A DNA stretch of 64,000 bases from Rhyacophila brunnea (Eukaryota > Arthropoda > Insecta > Trichoptera > Rhyacophilidae): NCBI GenBank assembly GCA_022495005.1, contig JAGYXB010000158.1, positions 186,001-250,000 on the forward strand. Direction: 5' to 3'. Numbering within the stretch: the stretch's first letter is position 1; each line of letters starts with the position of its first letter. The notes below the pieces were generated by a model that was not told the origin of the DNA, searched no databases, and worked only from the letters and a program-made list of their open reading frames with translations. The translations under genes were made by a program, and so were the position numbers. This document shows, piece after piece, positions 1 through 10,650 of the stretch.

Positions 1-1650
1 ATGAATGTTGGAAAATGTTAATTCGGAGTTTCGCAGTACCTATTCTGGAGTAATCACAATCGTCAGTTACGGGATTTATTATACTGAGAAAAGATAGATA
101 ACAGCATTAGGTATCATGTAGGTACACATATTATTATAATATGTCAATTTATAAATAAGTTTATTTTAATAATAAAAACTGGCCTGATATTAATGGTTTT
201 ATTATTTTTGTATACATTATTGGAGAAGACATATAGAAAACAATTCCCAATCTTGGTACCCACTCAATTTTTATATATTATATAAATATTAATACCTATG
301 GAAAGATTAAATCTAAAAAAGTAAAGTACCTACAATTTTCTCAATATTTAATGAAATCCAAATAGATGATGTTCCGTTGGTAGTTATATATCTTAGAATA
401 TAATTTAGAGATAATGACACATTCTTTCAAAACTTGAACAATCAATGAAAGAGAGTTCCAGAATTTTGGGGTAGCATAACTTGGTATGGAGAGCTGCATA
501 CATAGAAAGCACAAAAATGAGTGATTACTGATTACATAATAGAATAGACAAAGGTGCGCAATGTTATATATAAAATTAGGTTTAAAAATATGCACTGGGT
601 ATAATATATCTTAAAGAAACAAGAATCTATGGATAAATTTAGTCATCCTGTAGGAATCATGATGTAGATTGTAGATAACGCCCAAAAGTAGAACTAGGGC
701 CGATGTTTTGACAAAATAGTTAGGTTCAGCGGTAGTATTTTTATCCAATAGTAGATTAATTTGGGCTAATGATGATTAACATTAAGTATATTATGTTGAA
801 GAATTAGTGTATTTTACATGAAAAAAGAGAAATAAAATAATACACGAATAATAATTAAATTAACAATATCAATCAGCAGGTAGGTACGTTTATAATTCTT
901 TGAAGACTAAATATCACTTAAGAAGGTATAATCATTCTTTTAAGATAATTATTTAAATTTAAAACACATTTTGAAATAATATAAATATGAAAAAAATATA
1001 TCCCACAAAATGATATGATTTGCCACCGTTCAATATTAATAATTGTTATCATTTGCATGGAAGTAGGTAACTGTCAATTCATGGTGGAAAATGAGGATAT
1101 TTTTGTATGCTGAGGAAACTAAATCTTTAAATTATTCATTGCGTTAAATAGTTATCAATATTTTGGTTTATATATGTGGTAAGTATTTAAATAATTTGCT
1201 ACCACACCCATCAATCTTTCTAAAGTTGTCGTCACAAAGAGCATGGTAACCTTAGGGTGGATCCTGGCTTCCTCAAAACTTTCTCAATTTATCCCTTTCC
1301 AAATTGACCGCAATTTATCACAGCAATAATAATTAACTATCGTATGAACTGTCTAAATTTAATTAACTAAGTCTTTCAATATAAATATACGTTTCCCAAA
1401 TTAGCTGACGATAAAGAGCACCTAATGTAATTTTATAGTCGTCTACATTAATTACCATTAAAAATTAATTCCAATTTAACCGAAGGCAATTTTTGTAATA
1501 AATGTAACATAAAAATATATCATACTTACTTCTTCCTTTTACAAGTTTTATTCAATTTATAGACACAAACTACCTACCATGGAGGAATTGGTAAAATTAA
1601 TTATTTTTTTAGCCAAACTTCATGGTAATAGCAAAAATAGGACGAAGTGA
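1..1650. other. AT-rich non-coding stretch, 3' side of neuroligin
   Basis: No open frame with recognisable protein content and no repeat that I can place. It lies downstream of the last visible neuroligin exon on the minus strand, so it is probably intron. I looked on the minus strand for the expected transmembrane exon and did not find it. Confidence 0.5.
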
Positions 1651-2037
1651 ACACTGCCGTTCTAAGGAAGAAGGTAGTAACTGACTCTCACACACTTTCG
1701 AGATAAATGACATATTGTGTTTTTTTTCAAACTTCAGTACTGTGAATTAATAAAAAACGGTGATAATTTTTATTAGTAGGATGTTAAAATATAAACAAAG
1801 TAATAATAAACAAGCAGTAACTGAAATTAATAGGTGCAATTACTGCCTTTTTGCTAAAAAATGTATTATTTTAGAAGATGTCTATTTTTCACTAAGGATT
1901 TTAACGGTATTTTAGTGATAATACTGATTTTAAAGTGAACAGAATATATAGCTTTCAACATTACCTAATGGATGGCATTCATAACTCAATTTCACAAATT
2001 TTGCGAGTTACTGCCTTCTTCCTTGTAAGGGCAGAAC
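1651..2037. mobile_element. MITE-like element with ~35-bp inverted ends
   Basis: The left end near 1653 and the reverse complement of the right end near 2036 share a run centred on AAGGAAGAAGG(T/C)AGTAACT, with a few mismatches further out. The motif GCAGTAACT recurs inside near 1816 and, inverted, near 1845. There is no coding capacity. A target duplication is unclear (GAAC occurs at both edges but does not sit flush). Superfamily not assigned. Confidence 0.55.
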
Positions 2038-2324
2038 AGCTATAATCCAATCTCTGTAAACAAGTTTTTTTTCAACTAGTTTTAAACTATCATCTATTTA
2101 TGTATCTACTTATTATCGGTAGATCCCTTGATTAGATTTAGAGAGTCGTAGGTTTGATGCCTACTTCTGGCAAATTAGTATGATTATTTTATTAATGTGT
2201 GTTTAGAATCAAACCATCCACCCAATAGATAATCCCACCGCTAGCAACTATATCTCATAAAACAATCAATTTAAGTGACGTCTGATCTGTATCGGATTGC
2301 AGAGGTCAATAACTGTCTCATAAA

Positions 2325-2649
2325 CGCGAAAGGACAAAAAGAGGAATGAGTGGATAAGGAAGCAGACAAGGGTTTGCGATATAATAGAGTTTATTAAAAG
2401 CCTTAAATGGAGATGGACTGGACACATAGCTCGAATAAGAGACAATCGTTGGCCAAATCTAGTCATCCAGTGGTATCCAAGAAGTAAAAAAGCTCCGAAA
2501 GGTAGACCTAGAGGCCGCTGGATCGATGAAATGATAAAGTTCTGCGGAAGTACGTGGCAACGCAATGCACAAGACCGAGAGAAGTGGAAGCACCTTGAAG
2601 AGGCCTTCATCTAGCAGTGGATAGATTCAGGCTGATGATGATGATAAAA
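2325..2649 (+). mobile_element. 5'-truncated RTE LINE 3' end
   Basis: This is a near-identical copy of the last ~325 bp of the RTE element at 21368-23770, including the C-terminal IxRQT, WTGHIAR and GRPRGRW-like coding segment and the short TGATGA tail. It is truncated at its 5' end and flanked by the 8-bp direct repeat CTCATAAA (2317-2324 and 2650-2657), the normal result of target-primed reverse transcription with early stop. The frame carries a stop just before the end (tag in place of cag at about 2613), and several substitutions separate it from the longer copy. Confidence 0.88.
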
Positions 2650-2657
2650 CTCATAAA

Positions 2658-4361
2658 AAAAATACTAATGAAGAAAATATATCGAGATAGAGTTTTAACA
2701 TATATAATTGAAGCTAAAAATGGCTATTGTTTAAAGCAGATACATCCCGAAAATTGATATTTTTTACTTTATTATAATCTATTCATTACTATAATTATTA
2801 TGATCTATTTTTACTGGGGCCAAAATATTCAAATATACTTTTATTATACACAATATAAAATGATATAGGTATTGCGTCAATGTATACTTTACAAAGATAT
2901 TCTGTAAAATATATTAAACTATCATTATTTGGAATGTATATGAAAATGAACAATCAGACAAAATAGAGTATGACATACGAAAAGACCTATTGCATAATAT
3001 GGAAACATAAAAACTGCTGTAATAACTATAAAAGTTCAAAAGGCTAACTCTTGTTTAAGTTCAAGCTGTTCGAATTTGCCATGTCTAGTAATTTCAAATT
3101 TAGAATGTAGATAAGATCAGCTATAAATATATATTGGTAACCTTAACACCAATAGAATGATCTTTCGATCTTTGAGCCAATGAACTCAAATTACGGCTAC
3201 TCTATCCAATACAGTAACGATCGCAATATGATTCCCAATTAGGAGCAACCATCTAGTAGTTCGGAAAACTGTCAAGAGAAAATTTACGCGACGCTAGTAG
3301 CTGGCGTCTGTATTAATGTAGGTAGTTACATAATATATCTTACCCAATATGTATACTCGTAGACACTCTTTTTTATCGTAATCTAAGTTATAGTATGTAT
3401 TATGTTGTTACCATAAAAAAAATCATAAGAATATTATAAAATAAGTATTGCATCGACTTAAAAAGGTTTTATTGATAAAAAGCAAAAATATGTAATATTT
3501 AAAGTTATATTATATTCTAATGTCACTAAAATTGAAAATTTTGAGATCGGCAGTAGGAAAACAATTCCCAGAAACTTGGTTATTGATAATTATTTTTCTA
3601 CATGAAATTGTAATCCATAATCGGTACATTGAATATAACCTTCTAATATGGAAAAACGGTTAAAAATATGAAGGCAAAGTTGAAAATAATTTAAGTTTGC
3701 CTAGTGATTAAATTAGTTTTTAGGATTACTTTTTGTTGTAATTCGTAATAAATTATTATGCTATTCGATACTAGTATACCTTAAAATAAATTTATATCGT
3801 TCACGAAATGGAAACAGATCCAAGAAATTTGGAAAGTTGGGCTTCTGGTCAGAGAGGCCTGACAACGAAAAAAAACGTGTAATGTACGCATTTATTTGCT
3901 TTAGTGAAGATCAAAATAAAATGTGTCGCTACATTTCAAAATCATCTAAGTCCACCTTTAGGTATTTTTGATTTTTTTTGAATTGCTGAAGAACTACTGC
4001 TTTCTAACATTTCTGCATTTTCAAAATGTGGAATTTATTAATTTTAAATATTATATACTCGAAATAATATAAACTTTCACCCTTGTGACTGTATATTTGA
4101 GAAAACAAAAAGCTATTTTTCTTCAATTCATCTATTATGGACTTGGCTGATTTTGAAATCTAGCGACAATTATATAAGTAGTTCATTTAATAGAAGATGT
4201 ACAGTTGTACTCGTGAAAATAACATTTAATTGATGCTTAAATGCAATTTATTAAATAACACATACCCAGTAATATACTACTGTCAGTCTCCAATCGTGAT
4301 TTTAGAGTTATGGATATAGTTAGATTGGAGTTTTATGTGCTATAATACATGTGTATCTTAT
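2658..4361. other. AT-rich non-coding stretch
   Basis: No coding, RNA or repeat feature that I can support. A slightly more GC-rich patch lies at 3160-3310. Confidence 0.4.
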
Positions 4362-4543
4362 GTGCCGGCTAGATGGCAGCGACTTGTCTGCGTTGTATAG
4401 TTTGTGTAGAAAATACGGAACACTTTTACAGCGCTTTTCGGCTCACGCGAGCTACAGTTTTCTCGTCCATATACACGGGTTTCCCGATACAAACCGGTTA
4501 GGCCAGGTAAGCTTGTGGTTAAGCATGAGCGTCTAGCCGGCGC
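4362..4543. mobile_element. MITE family X, copy 1
   Basis: About 182 bp, bounded by inverted ends GTGCCGGCTAGATG and (inverted) GCGCCGGCTAGACG. The same family occurs in the opposite orientation at 9832-10003, sharing the TIRs and internal blocks (CTCATGCTT, ACAGTTTTC, CGATACAAA and their complements). Too short to code for anything. A duplication may be TTA-like but is not clear. Confidence 0.75.
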
Positions 4544-5660
4544 TTTAAACTCAAATAGTGTCAGGGAAAAACACTATTTAGTCGATAATACAATACTTTC
4601 ATAAAGTTACGAATCACAATTTACCAAAAAATATACATAAAAATAACTATAAATAAAAAATGAAAATATCAAATAATGTCCTAATATCTTGTAGTAAATC
4701 ATAAAGTGTTTTAAAGAAAATGATAAATGCAGTAGGCACCCCCTATACACCCCTTCTATTTTCAGAGAATATTTGAAAGATTATTAATTACAAATGGGTC
4801 TCCTACAAAATGTCATTTTGTTTGCTTATTACAGTATATTTACTAGGGCGCGAAAGTACTTTTTATAAAACCTTTTTTAAACGTTTTTTTGAAAACTTGG
4901 TTTGGTACACATAATAATACTTTTGACAAAAAATGTATGAAGATATTTTTCGTATTTGGCTCAGTATATTTTATTACTCGGTGACGTCTTTGCATAGCAG
5001 AAAAAAACGGCGCCGAGTCGGCACAGCGTCGAATATAGACGCTCGTCACACAAAAAATGTAGTGATTAGTTTGTGTGGTTTACTTTGAAATGGAATCGAA
5101 AATGTACGTTACGTCATCATATTTGTTAATTAAAGTTTTAAATTATATAAATGCTGCATTAATCGTAATGAAACTTAAATTTATTAGATTTTTTAAAGAT
5201 AACTTTGTTATTATATATTAATTTTTAGATGCAAAATTCGTAAAATGTAACAACACTATTTCATAAGGATGCTGTATGTACAAGTAATTGAACTCCACGT
5301 ACATAACTTGAAAGAAATTTCTCTATTAGGTTGATTTACCTACAAATTGAAATTGACATTACTGATGATTATTTTCGTCCATGAGGCATCATCGGAATGT
5401 TTTATTACAAACTAAACCAAAAAACGAGAAAAAATGTGCACCTTTATTTCACAACTCGAAATGACTTTAAAAATTACAGTTACCTGATGTAGTGTTGACA
5501 TACATAATATTGTACTTATTGACATAAGGCAATTATATAAATTAAAATAAAATATTAGGCAAAAAATATAAACATATAGGAACACGTAATAAAATTATAT
5601 TCGTTTCCGTTTTTTCGATCATAACATTGATTATAATTCGACTACTTATATTACTATTAC
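4544..5660. other. Non-coding stretch
   Basis: AT-rich. A patch at 4845-5060 contains a 68-codon minus-strand frame that resembles nothing I know and is probably chance. No further feature supported. Confidence 0.4.
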
Positions 5661-5667
5661 TTCACCA

Positions 5668-5795
5668 TATTCGATCCTTAGAAGATCTTATGGGCCTCCA
5701 TAGAGTGGAGGTTGTATTAAAAGATTTTATTTTTACGATAAATGGATATTAGCCACTTGTTCAACCTATTATAGACAGTTTTTATTATTAAGCTA
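5668..5795 (-). repeat. SINE family B fragment (tail part)
   Basis: Matches the tail of the family best seen at 41150-41390: a GATCCT...GAGTGGAGGTTG block followed by TTTTTACGA(G/T)AAATGGAT, TTAGCCACTTG and TCAACCTATTA. The tRNA-like head, expected at the right on the minus strand, is missing. Confidence 0.7.
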
Positions 5796-6461
5796 CAAAG
5801 TATAAGCCTTATTTTTTAGTTGTACACTTATACAATATTGTTGCATTCAATTTATTAATTTAAATATTTTATTTTAAAAAAATACATATTATTCCTAATA
5901 GATTACATAATATTACATGCTAGCTTCAACCATGTGGTATTATAATTGGTACTGTATAACATTTGGATAGGTATACAAAAAGGCTTTGATGTTTGGCTGA
6001 GCTAAAAATATCCCAAGATTAGGACATGGTTATTGTTTTTTTTGACTTCTTAACTTTTCAAGGGACCTTTGTCTTTTACTATTATAATAATTAAAGTGGA
6101 CATTGCCAGATAACGTGACAGTTTTATTAGTACTAATTTAGCAGACGTCCATCTTCTGTTAATGCTCATTATCGCGCAACATAAAAACTTTTTCCAAATA
6201 ATTTGACTTGTTGTCAATGATGCTATTAATTTAACACCTTACCTAACTAAAAAAAATCTTTATCGGTTACGACTGTCACGAGTTTGTGTGATACTTACAT
6301 TATATACCTACGTACTATTAATAACTTTTATGTATGAGAAACTTTCCAATTTAGATTAAATAAAAAAAGTTTTCATTAAACATATTGTATAAGTGGGCTT
6401 ATAAATTATAAATAAAATTGGAAACTGAATTAAATTAATCTATTTATGTGTGGTCGTGGGT

Positions 6462-7065
6462 AGATAGAGTTGGGTTTCGGGAATTTCCCGACCGGAATTC
6501 TCGAGAAATTATCGAAATTTTGAATCCCGAATCTTGAGAATATAAATTTTTAACATCTCGGAAAATTCCGGATCTCGAGAATCTTTTCTCGGGATTCGGG
6601 ATTTCTTTATTATCAAATATTGATTGAAAAAACGATTTTATATAAGAAAAAGTGGACAGAAAACAAAACATTCAAAGACTGATCGGGGCATTTAATACAA
6701 TTTAGCCAACGTCGACTCAAAATGAGCGCAATTTTTGCAACATCAGGGAATTTTGTATCTCAAAAATCGTATGCGATTGTCAGACGTAGCGATTGACTGT
6801 CTGTGTTTTTAAATTCCATTTTATTAAGTAGGTAATGTTTTTAATTATTTTTGTTTTCCTACTTCTATTTTGTTTACATAAATACATTACATTTTAGATA
6901 AATAAAAAAAAATCTTTTTTTTGGAATTTGTCTGTTTTTACACTGATTTTAGGATTTTTACAGGTTTTTTTTAATCTTCCCGATATCTCGAGAATTCCCA
7001 AGAATTCTTTTTTGGAAATTCCGAATCTCGAGATTGAGATTATCTCGGGAAATACCCAACTCTAG
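6462..7065. mobile_element. Non-autonomous hAT-like element, copy 1
   Basis: Ends are inverted (TAGAGTTGGGT at the left near 6465, ACCCAACTCTA at the right near 7054-7064). The subterminal regions are rich in TTCCCGA, TCTCGAGA and CGGGATT motifs. The 8-bp TCGTGGGT flanks both sides (6454-6461 and 7066-7073), as expected for a hAT insertion. No transposase frame. A second copy in opposite orientation lies at 57887-58470. Confidence 0.85.
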
Positions 7066-7073
7066 TCGTGGGT

Positions 7074-8250
7074 GATCAATACTGTATACATAATATGTGT
7101 ACACAATATTGAACGATACCTGAGAATTTTAATTAATATCATGAATACAATAGTCATTGTTTTTTTTTTAAATCTTCATACATCGTTAACTTAATTAACC
7201 TATCCATTTTAGAAAAAGAGTAAGGTATTCTAATTTTATCAAAGCTTTAACAGAAATAAATTACCTTGACTTTTCTAAAAAAAACTCGTTTTAATTACAA
7301 CGCACAAGTTGTAAAGATGGCAAGGGAAAAAGTATGTCAAACGTTTTTTCTTTTTTTTTTATAAAGCGTAGTGAAATTTAATTTCAGCACGTTTTTGCTA
7401 AACATTAATTAGCGCTTTGTGTGTAAACGTAGCAATTTGTAAGCAAAATGTATCAGTGCAATTTGACGCCATTTTATAATCCAATTTCACGTATTCTTAC
7501 AACGTAAAGGTAAGAAGATTATAATGAGGTTCTTGTTTTACCATTATTTGCAAACTTTAATTATGCATTTTATGTTAAAATATACCGAAGATTACCTAAT
7601 AAACTTAAGTGAAACATGGCCACATGGGTGCAAATAATAAACAATATATCAAAAATATACTTGTAATAATACGTGTTATAGCCCCACACTTTTGAGCCTA
7701 TCTTTGTATTCTTACAATTATTAATAAGCAGCATAATGAATGTCTGAAAATACATTTGATATAAATTTGCTTTATCACACCATTGTTCTTATCAAAGTAA
7801 ATGCCATGAATGCCATGCGTAATATTAATAATGCTTGTTTTATATAGAATCAAAATAGCTTTTTAATACAATTAATTCAACCTTAAATAAGGACGCATCG
7901 GCTGCATTCAATCACTGTATGAAATCAGACTGTTAACAATTAATTATCCTTTACAATATGATCTATTGTATAATATATATATATATATATATTACATTCG
8001 AATAAATCTAGTTTAAATATAAAAGGTGTTTATATGAAGTTAATCCCGCTGTTCCATAACACGTGTAATTAAATTAAACCTTGCTAATATCACACCGATA
8101 TTAATACCATATTATAATAATAATTCGTTTCAAACAAAATATGATTACTTATAAGCCAGATATTAAATACACAAACATTACACGAAAAAACAAAAAATTC
8201 ACGTTATGGAAACTTTATTAACTGAAAAATAATTGAATTGGTACAGATTG
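7074..8250. other. AT-rich non-coding stretch with (AT)n tract
   Basis: No gene seen. A (TA)n microsatellite of about 20 bp lies at 7973-7992. Confidence 0.5.
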
Positions 8251-8251
8251 A

Positions 8252-8450
8252 AATTTTTTTTCACTACTCACGAATTACAAAGAATAAATTAAATTATTGT
8301 GAGCGTTATTATTTACGACTCACTGTTCTTACATGAGGCCTATTGCATCGTTTTATCTCGCTCGGCGTCGCCCTAACTACGTCATATTTTATGTAAAATT
8401 TAACTAACTTCACGCTTATGTGGTATGTTTATAAAACTGGTTTGTTCTCT
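8252..8450 (-). repeat. Dispersed repeat family D, copy 1
   Basis: The reverse complement of this stretch aligns with 13390-13575: shared blocks ACATAAGCGTGAAGTT, ATATGACGTAGTTAG and, later, AATAGGC(C/T)TCA with GTAAGA(A/G)CAGT. Identity is roughly 75% by eye. No tRNA box and no inverted ends seen, so the family is unassigned. Confidence 0.7.
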
Positions 8451-8516
8451 TGCCTCTTTTAAAACAAGTTGCTTTGAAGCTATTTACTTACAATTTACAA
8501 TAACTGGATATATTAA

Positions 8517-8950
8517 TTGTATTTAACATATTATGTAACTTGAAAACATCTATATACTCACTAGAAAAAATCATATTTGAAAAAAAAATATGAAACTCGA
8601 CGGGATTTCAACCCAATATCTAATACACATACACAGACAACCGATAGTCAATAATAACGTAATTTGATAAGCATTTCATATTGTATAACCTACTAGTTTA
8701 AATTGTCGTAATTAGATAGCTCGTAGCATAATTGGTTAATGTACAGATTGGCGCGACACCAATGGTTATACGGGTTCAAATCCCGTCGAGTGTCATATTT
8801 TTTTTTCAAATATGATTTTTTCTAGTGGGTATTATATCTTAAGCGTTTTCAAGTTATTTATGTTGAATGTATTATGGAATGTTACATTCTCAATATTTTG
8901 TGAATTATTCATTGAATAAAAGAAATGGTTTATATGTGTATTTTTTTGAG
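8517..8950 (+). repeat. tRNA-derived SINE family A within an inverted pair
   Basis: The plus-strand copy has an A-box-like TAGCTCGTAGCATAATTGG (8716-8734) and a near-perfect pol III B box (GGGTTCAAATCCCG, 8772-8785), followed by the family tail (GTGTCATATTTTTTTTTC..., TTTTTTCTAGTGGG, TTTTCAAGTTAT, ACATTCTCAA). A second copy of the B box and tail lies on the minus strand at 8517-8614, so the two arms (8517-8614 and 8772-8866) can fold on each other. It is too long and diverged at the acceptor end to be a functional tRNA. Confidence 0.85.
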
Positions 8951-8994
8951 GTTATACTTCCTTTGGCGCGTTTGGGAAATCAGATCAGAGTGTA

Positions 8995-9125
8995 TTTTTG
9001 GCGTGTGAAATGTAACACATAATTTATTTTTTCACACGAAAAAAAACGCACTCGATTGGATTCAAACCGCCGATTGTTCGATTATCAGCCGAACGCACCA
9101 TCTTTACGCCGCTACTGCAATCGTG
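8995..9125 (-). repeat. tRNA-derived SINE-like sequence
   Basis: On the minus strand a tRNA-like head reads from about 9120 (GTAGCGGCGTAAAGATGGTGCG) to a B-box-like GGTTTGAATCC near 9060, followed by a GAGTGCGTTTTTTTT tail. It resembles family A in layout but the tail differs. A decayed tRNA pseudogene is the alternative. Confidence 0.6.
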
Positions 9126-9831
9126 ACGATTATACAGTATAATATTATAGTTTAGAATTGTTCCGTAGCCTAGGCAGTGAATTTATTATTGTCGGCCATT
9201 TGCAATTCTTTACGTAAACAAACGATTAAACGTCAGTGACAGTTGGTATTTTAAAAATAAAAACAACGAGAAACCATTATATAATTAATTTAGTAATAAA
9301 AGTTAAAGTGTATAGAAATAAACCAACGGCGTTCCAATAAGCGGTCCTTTTTCTTGAGTATGTAATTTAACAAGGTAATTAAAGGCTAGTCAAAGAATCT
9401 AGTTTATCACAAGTTTTGTTTTTGTTTTGTTACGCCAAAGAAGTATATCTTCTAACTTGCGTACATAAGTACACACACCGATTTTTACTTTCATTTTTAC
9501 GGGCGATTAGTTTATATTGTTTAATATGTTGTTCGATAAATTTAATAAATTCACACGTTTCCGTGACATAATGCATACAATGTGTATATATTTTTTATTA
9601 TGTTTAATTACTTCAATGTTTTCATGATTAACTATTTTTCATATATTGAATTAAGAATGCTTTCAGTGTGAAATATTTTTAAATATTCTTAATATCAGTT
9701 AAGTTTAATAAAAAAACCTAAAATCAAATATACCAAATATTGTGTTCATTTACCATCTTGCATTATAATATAATTGGAAAAATGACGACATAAAACAAAA
9801 GTTATTAAAATAATAGCTACACAAAACTTAA

Positions 9832-10003
9832 GCGCCGGCTAGATGCTCATGCTTTATCACGAGCTTACCTGCGCAAACTGCTTTGTATCGGGAAGTCCGT
9901 GTGTATGGACGGGAAAACTGTAGCTCGTACAAACCGAAAAGTGTTCTGTATTTTTTTTGCACAAATTATACCGCGCAGACAATTCGCTGCCGTCTAGCCG
10001 GCG
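9832..10003. mobile_element. MITE family X, copy 2
   Basis: About 172 bp with inverted ends GCGCCGGCTAGATG and (inverted) CGCCGGCTAGACGG. It is the reverse-oriented relative of 4362-4543. It sits about 90 bp beyond the last visible neuroligin exon, in the intron that follows it. Confidence 0.75.
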
Positions 10004-10095
10004 TATTAACTTTCAATGTTGATTAAACAATTGGTTAAAAATCTAAAAAATATCCATTAAAAAAGAATAATCTTAGCAGTTTATCTGTATCTTAC

Positions 10096-10297
10096 CTGTA
10101 GTAGTGTTTATTGGCTAGCTTCCGCAATAGATCAGCTTCTCGTTCAGGAGGAATAGCTGTCTCCGTCTCCAAATTTTCATCTTCATCATCTACTTCCAGC
10201 TCGTCCATTGTTGGCTGACACTCGGTTGGGTTCAGTCTTTCGGGTGTGCTACTCTTTCTACCGTAGAGTAGTGTAAACGACTCGGGCCGTACAGGAC
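10096..10297 (-). CDS. Nlg: Neuroligin exon 9 (juxtamembrane stalk)
   Basis: Encodes residues 625-692 of the model (first and last codons split). It starts PVRPESFTLLYGRKSS and passes through a strongly acidic stretch (EVDDEDENLETE, about residues 659-670). It ends PPEREADLLRKLANKHYY, the conserved segment that lies just outside the membrane in insect neuroligins. Acceptor CAG before 10297, donor GTAAG after 10096, outgoing phase 2. The following exon should carry the transmembrane helix; I found no match for it on the minus strand between 10095 and 1. Confidence 0.9.
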
Positions 10298-10503
10298 CTG
10301 ATATAGAAAATAATAATATAAAATGTACTAAGTATAACATATCATCATTTTATCAATCTTAGATACTTGAAAGTAAAATACCTAAATATTAACAACATCC
10401 CGCCTTTTTACAGTTATCACCTTCCGTTTTATTATATGCAAGATCCTGAGTGAATGAGTTTTCATTGCTAAAAGTATTATATTCGATTTGAAGAAAACCT
10501 TAC

Positions 10504-10650
10504 CTGTGTAGAAGTGAGGGTCTCTTTCTCTGAAGTGATGATGCCTCATTGAAACATCGGAGGCACCCGGTTGATGAAGTTGTGGAATTAAATTTAACCA
10601 AAGAGCCATTTTATGTCCCCTATAATGGCTTTTCATCTTTGACTTTGGAC
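10504..10650 (-). CDS. Nlg: Neuroligin exon 8 (end of esterase-like domain)
   Basis: Encodes residues 576-625. It begins with PKSKMKSHYRGHKMALWLNL, followed by IPQLH: this is the KxxYR...ALWLxLIPxL motif that closes the cholinesterase-like domain in neuroligins. The exon continues with a His/Arg-rich linker (SMRHHHFRERDPHFYT). Acceptor AAAG, donor GTAAGG; both boundaries split a Gly codon. The intron to exon 9 is only 206 bp, far shorter than the others. Confidence 0.92.

Noticed and set aside
2130..2240. tRNA-like head with GTAGGTTTGATGCCTAC
   Set aside because: A B-box-like stem only; no A box and no shared tail, so not listed as a SINE copy.
2266..2610. 114-codon minus-strand frame
   Set aside because: Antisense shadow of the RTE 3' stub.
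7973..7992. (TA)n tract as an origin or regulatory element
   Set aside because: Ordinary microsatellite in AT-rich DNA.
8716..8786. Functional tRNA gene
   Set aside because: Good A and B boxes, but no sound acceptor stem or anticodon arm, and the sequence is one of many copies with a shared SINE tail.
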